Assembly: GCA_031257715.1 (NCBI GenBank)
Contig: JAIROE010000206.1
Location: forward strand, 1 to 6,719
Origin: Treponema sp.
GTDB lineage: Bacteria; Spirochaetota; Spirochaetia; Treponematales; Breznakiellaceae
DNA length: 6,719 bases
Reading direction: 5' to 3'
Every line of letters begins with the position of its first letter. Positions within the stretch are counted from its first letter, which is position 1. Below the pieces are notes generated by a model. The model had not been told where the DNA came from, did no database searches, and saw only the letters and a program-made list of their open reading frames with translations. Positions 5,924 through 6,719 of this stretch are shown here, piece after piece. A program made the position numbers and the translations under genes.

Positions 5924-6719
5924 AAAGACGCGCTCTTATCAGCGTGTATGACAAGGACGGCATTGACGGCCTTGCCGCGTTTCTTGACGATTCAGGGTGG
6001 GAGATACTTTCCACAGGCGGAACCGCAAGGACTCTGCGGGACAGGAATATTCCCGTTACTGACATTTCGGCTGTGACAGGATTTCCCGAATGCCTTGACG
6101 GGCGGGTCAAGACGCTTCATCCCGCCGTCCACGCGGGGCTTCTTGCCAAGCGGAACGAAAAGTCCCACATGGAAACCCTGGACAAACTCGCCCTTGGTCC
6201 CATCGATCTTGTCTGCGTCAACCTCTATCCTTTTTTTGAAAAATCAGGCGAGGGACTCTCCCTCGATGAAACCGTGGAATTCATCGACATAGGCGGACCT
6301 GCGATGCTCCGTTCCGCGGCGAAGAATTTCAGGGATGTCATAGTCCTCACCGATCCGGCCGATTACGGAGAAACCGTTGCGGCGCTTAAATCCGGCAAGG
6401 TTCCCGAAGCGCTGCGGAAGCGCCTTGCCGCCCGGGTTTTTACGCTCACCTCGGCTTATGACGCGGCGGTTGCGCGTTATCTCGTGGACGATGCCGGAGA
6501 TGCGGCGGACGGCGCCGCAGGCGCGGACGCGTTCCCTTCCTTCTGGCCGCTTTCGCTCAAAAAAATCCAAAACCTCCGTTACGGTGAAAACGGTCATCAA
6601 AAAGCGGCGCTTTATTTTAATACTGGGGGGGGCGGGGCCCTTCCCGCGATGGAACAGCTTCACGGAAAGGAGCTTTCCTGCAATAACATCCGCGATCTGG
6701 ATCTGGCATGGAAGGCGGT
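5920..6719 (+). CDS. purH: Bifunctional AICAR transformylase/IMP cyclohydrolase (3' partial)
   Basis: This enzyme catalyses the last two steps of IMP synthesis. The first 266 codons are visible and the gene runs off the right edge (full family length is about 510-530). The N-terminal IMP cyclohydrolase domain (about 1-185) shows RALISVYDK (4-12), LSTGGTA (30-36), TGFPECLDGRVKTLHP (53-68), NLYPFFE (101-107), IDIGGPAMLRSAAKN (122-136) and TSAYDAAV (177-184). Residues matching the human cyclohydrolase set Lys66, Tyr104, Asp125 and Lys137 are Lys64, Tyr103, Asp123 and Lys135. The AICAR transformylase domain begins near 210 with LRYGENGHQ (219-227) and ELSCNNIRDLD (251-261). The usual Pro or Ser in YGEN-x-HQ is Gly here. 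The catalytic Lys-His pair of the transformylase lies beyond the edge. A linker rich in Ala, Asp and Gly (188-204) joins the domains. The start ATG overlaps the purN stop by 4 nt, with AGGGGG (5909-5914) as Shine-Dalgarno. Confidence 0.95.
   Translation, partial: MKRRALISVYDKDGIDGLAAFLDDSGWEILSTGGTARTLRDRNIPVTDISAVTGFPECLDGRVKTLHPAVHAGLLAKRNEKSHMETLDKLALGPIDLVCVNLYPFFEKSGEGLSLDETVEFIDIGGPAMLRSAAKNFRDVIVLTDPADYGETVAALKSGKVPEALRKRLAARVFTLTSAYDAAVARYLVDDAGDAADGAAGADAFPSFWPLSLKKIQNLRYGENGHQKAALYFNTGGGGALPAMEQLHGKELSCNNIRDLDLAWKA
6625..6632 (+). repeat. G8 homopolymer in purH
   Basis: Eight consecutive G residues, soon followed by GGGG at 6634-6637, encode a Gly run in the transformylase domain (about 237-240). 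Conserved PurH sequence resumes in frame after it (the LHGKELSCNNI segment), so the tract is in frame as given. Confidence 0.6.

Overview
The window is a densely coded, all-plus-strand stretch of bacterial chromosome. It carries two functional blocks read in the same direction: a sugar-catabolism cassette (about 190-4092) and the start of a purine-biosynthesis operon (4153 to the right edge). There are no RNA genes, insertion sequences, CRISPR arrays or long non-coding gaps. The longest gap between genes is 60 bases.

Layout: the last 53 codons of an unidentified gene (1-162); a D-psicose/D-tagatose 3-epimerase family ketose epimerase (190-1059); an L-fucose/D-arabinose isomerase family protein (1110-2549); an FGGY xylulokinase-type sugar kinase overlapping it by 8 nt (2542-4092); then purM (4153-5268), purN (about 5270-5923) and purH (5920 to the edge, incomplete). 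Strong AGGAGG sites precede the epimerase and the isomerase. The later genes are joined by overlaps or very short spacers, which suggests translational coupling.

How the genes could work together: an aldose-ketose isomerase, a ketose 3-epimerase and a ketose kinase form a complete route from a rare aldose to a phosphorylated central metabolite. One consistent reading is D-arabinose -> D-ribulose -> D-xylulose -> D-xylulose 5-phosphate. Another is D-altrose -> D-psicose -> D-fructose -> a fructose phosphate. Family membership and active-site residues can be read from the sequence; the actual substrates cannot. PurM, PurN and PurH are enzymes of de novo IMP synthesis (AIR synthetase, GAR transformylase, and AICAR transformylase/IMP cyclohydrolase), and they show all the expected motifs within the window.

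Organism: a bacterium with moderate to high GC. Hand counts of 300-base blocks gave 151/300 at 301-600, 150/300 at 1201-1500, 177/300 at 2701-3000, 167/300 at 4201-4500 and 182/300 at 5281-5580. The PurN loop variant with a GGKGMYG motif is, from memory, common in Bacteroidota, spirochaetes and some anaerobes. A Treponema-like spirochaete or another carbohydrate-fermenting anaerobe would fit, but this is a weak guess. I see no clearly new biological system. The most interesting item is the three-enzyme rare-sugar cassette and its position directly against the purine operon.
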